This document shows positions 63,130 through 64,000 of a DNA stretch of 64,000 nt, piece by piece. Both the position numbers and the translations under genes were made by a program. The first letter of the stretch is position 1; each line of letters opens with the position of its first letter. The notes under the pieces were generated by a model. The model saw only the letters and a list, made by a program, of their open reading frames with translations. It was not told the origin of the DNA and searched no databases. The stretch covers positions 888,001 through 952,000 of the forward strand of contig OX031060.1 of the NCBI GenBank assembly GCA_943736015.1, written 5' to 3'. The DNA comes from Tridacna crocea. Lineage: Eukaryota; Mollusca; Bivalvia; Cardiida; Cardiidae.

Positions 63130-63340
63130 TGTAGACAAACTCAACTAAGCCTTGGAATTTTAGGCCCTTTCAAATTGGAAGCATTTACAGGTTACATGTT
63201 TACTGTTGCTTAAACGATTAGAGTTATCTTCAAAAAGTAGAAAACATTGTGGGAAAAGGATAAAATGCTGCTTATCAGTATTTTCTCCTTTGCCCACAAT
63301 ATTTTCATAAGCCCTTTTCCCAGGATTCTTCGGAAAAGGA
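63130..63340 (-). repeat. FB-A copy
   Basis: CAAATTGGAAGCATTTACAG flank; palindrome 63240-63305 with paired loop drift (GCTGCTTATCAGTA). Confidence 0.8.
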
Positions 63341-63365
63341 TCAAAATAAGGGATGAACAATAGAC

Positions 63366-63793
63366 TATCATATTTAACGATCATTTTGTTACCAGTTGTT
63401 ATTATATCTATTACTGCTGCAAAACGGTTTTGTTACTTATTACTTGAACTTACTCGAATCTTGTAACAATATCAAACGCGTCTTATATCTCTGAATGAAT
63501 TACACAAAGTGATAAAATAATTATCCAAAATGGTTTATATGTGGCTTACATTGAGCAGACTACGAAAAGAGAAGGGTCCAACTAAACAAACGATAAATGG
63601 AAGAGAAGCCAAGAAATGCAAGAAGCGAACTTCCCCCACCCCCCACTCGTGTTAGTCAATGTTTGTAAGCATGTAAGCACTGTCATAGGCTAGACGTAGC
63701 TGATCCTCTCTTTTAAGGAAATTATGTATAGGTGCTCTGTGCGCTGTGCACTGACCTCCCGGGTTTTGTAACTAAAATAAAGTTGTAAACGAG
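63366..63793. other. No gene seen
   Basis: AT-rich to about 63620, a C-run at 63633-63645, otherwise nothing recognised. Confidence 0.5.
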
Positions 63794-64000
63794 GTTTGCG
63801 TAAAGTGTCTTCTCGGATCAGCCTGCGCAGTCCGTGCACGCTAATTCGAGACGGCACTTTCTGTTTTTATGTAATTTTCTGTTTTTCGCAAGTCTACTGA
63901 AGCACAATATCTAATGTAGTCGTAAAGTGCCGTCTCAGATCAGCCTGCGAGCACCTCGCAGGCTGATCCGACACGACACTTTACGCAAATGTCCGATACC
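63794..64000. repeat. FB-C foldback element, running to or past the right edge
   Basis: TTTGCGTAAAGTGTCTTCTC, GGATCAGCCTGCGCAGTCCG, and at the far end CACTTTACGCAAATGTCCGA; terminal bases probably lie outside the window. Confidence 0.88.

Noticed and set aside
254-63340. Many 60-120 residue ORFs with phrases such as SFSHNVF or VGKGENAGYQHFL
   Set aside because: These are translations of the FB-A palindrome in different frames, not proteins.

Overview
This is eukaryotic DNA, most likely from a mollusc and probably a bivalve. Genes have GT-AG introns, there is no operon structure, and tRNA-derived SINEs and many small foldback (palindromic) DNA elements fill the non-coding space. The species call is inference from repeat style and gene architecture; no sequence search was possible.

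Two host genes can be read with confidence, both on the minus strand. (1) Positions 1 to 29432 hold the 5' part of the nucleoporin NUP205. Eighteen coding exons keep a continuous frame for 877 codons. The ATG is in a 19-nt coding exon at 29432 and the gene runs off the left edge. Intron 1 is about 9.8 kb and is packed with transposons. (2) Positions 34023 to 41606 hold a complete six-exon gene for a 338-residue type II membrane protein resembling the DUF1647 (glycosyltransferase-like, function unproven) family. It includes a 23-nt microexon in the membrane-anchor region. A low-confidence exon pair lies at 59913 to 60898 (minus) and a promoter-like segment with a 48-codon ORF at 45100 to 45380 (plus).

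Inside NUP205 intron 1 are two related DDE transposase genes, each with a pogo/Tigger-type helix-turn-helix, a DDE_1 domain and a C-terminal PHD-like finger. Copy A (26376-28885) is intact at 599 codons. Copy B (21361-25427) is dead: it has frameshifts and an 1803-bp hAT-like insertion with an exact 8-bp target duplication. Copy B sits in a 5.2-kb element bounded by 23-bp inverted repeats and an 8-bp duplication.

The dominant feature is a foldback family, called FB-A here: about 60 copies of roughly 225 bp. Each starts and ends with TTAA, has short terminal inverted repeats, and carries a central palindrome with arms of about 32 bp. The palindrome is better conserved than the flanks, and substitutions in it are often mirrored in both arms. 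At least six other foldback families (FB-B to FB-G) are interspersed, along with SINEs, a LINE relic, a mariner deletion derivative, a 24-bp minisatellite and a 68-bp tandem array built from half an FB-A palindrome. Several elements are nested, so relative ages can be read. From about 42 kb to the right edge almost everything is repeat or sequence in which I see no gene.
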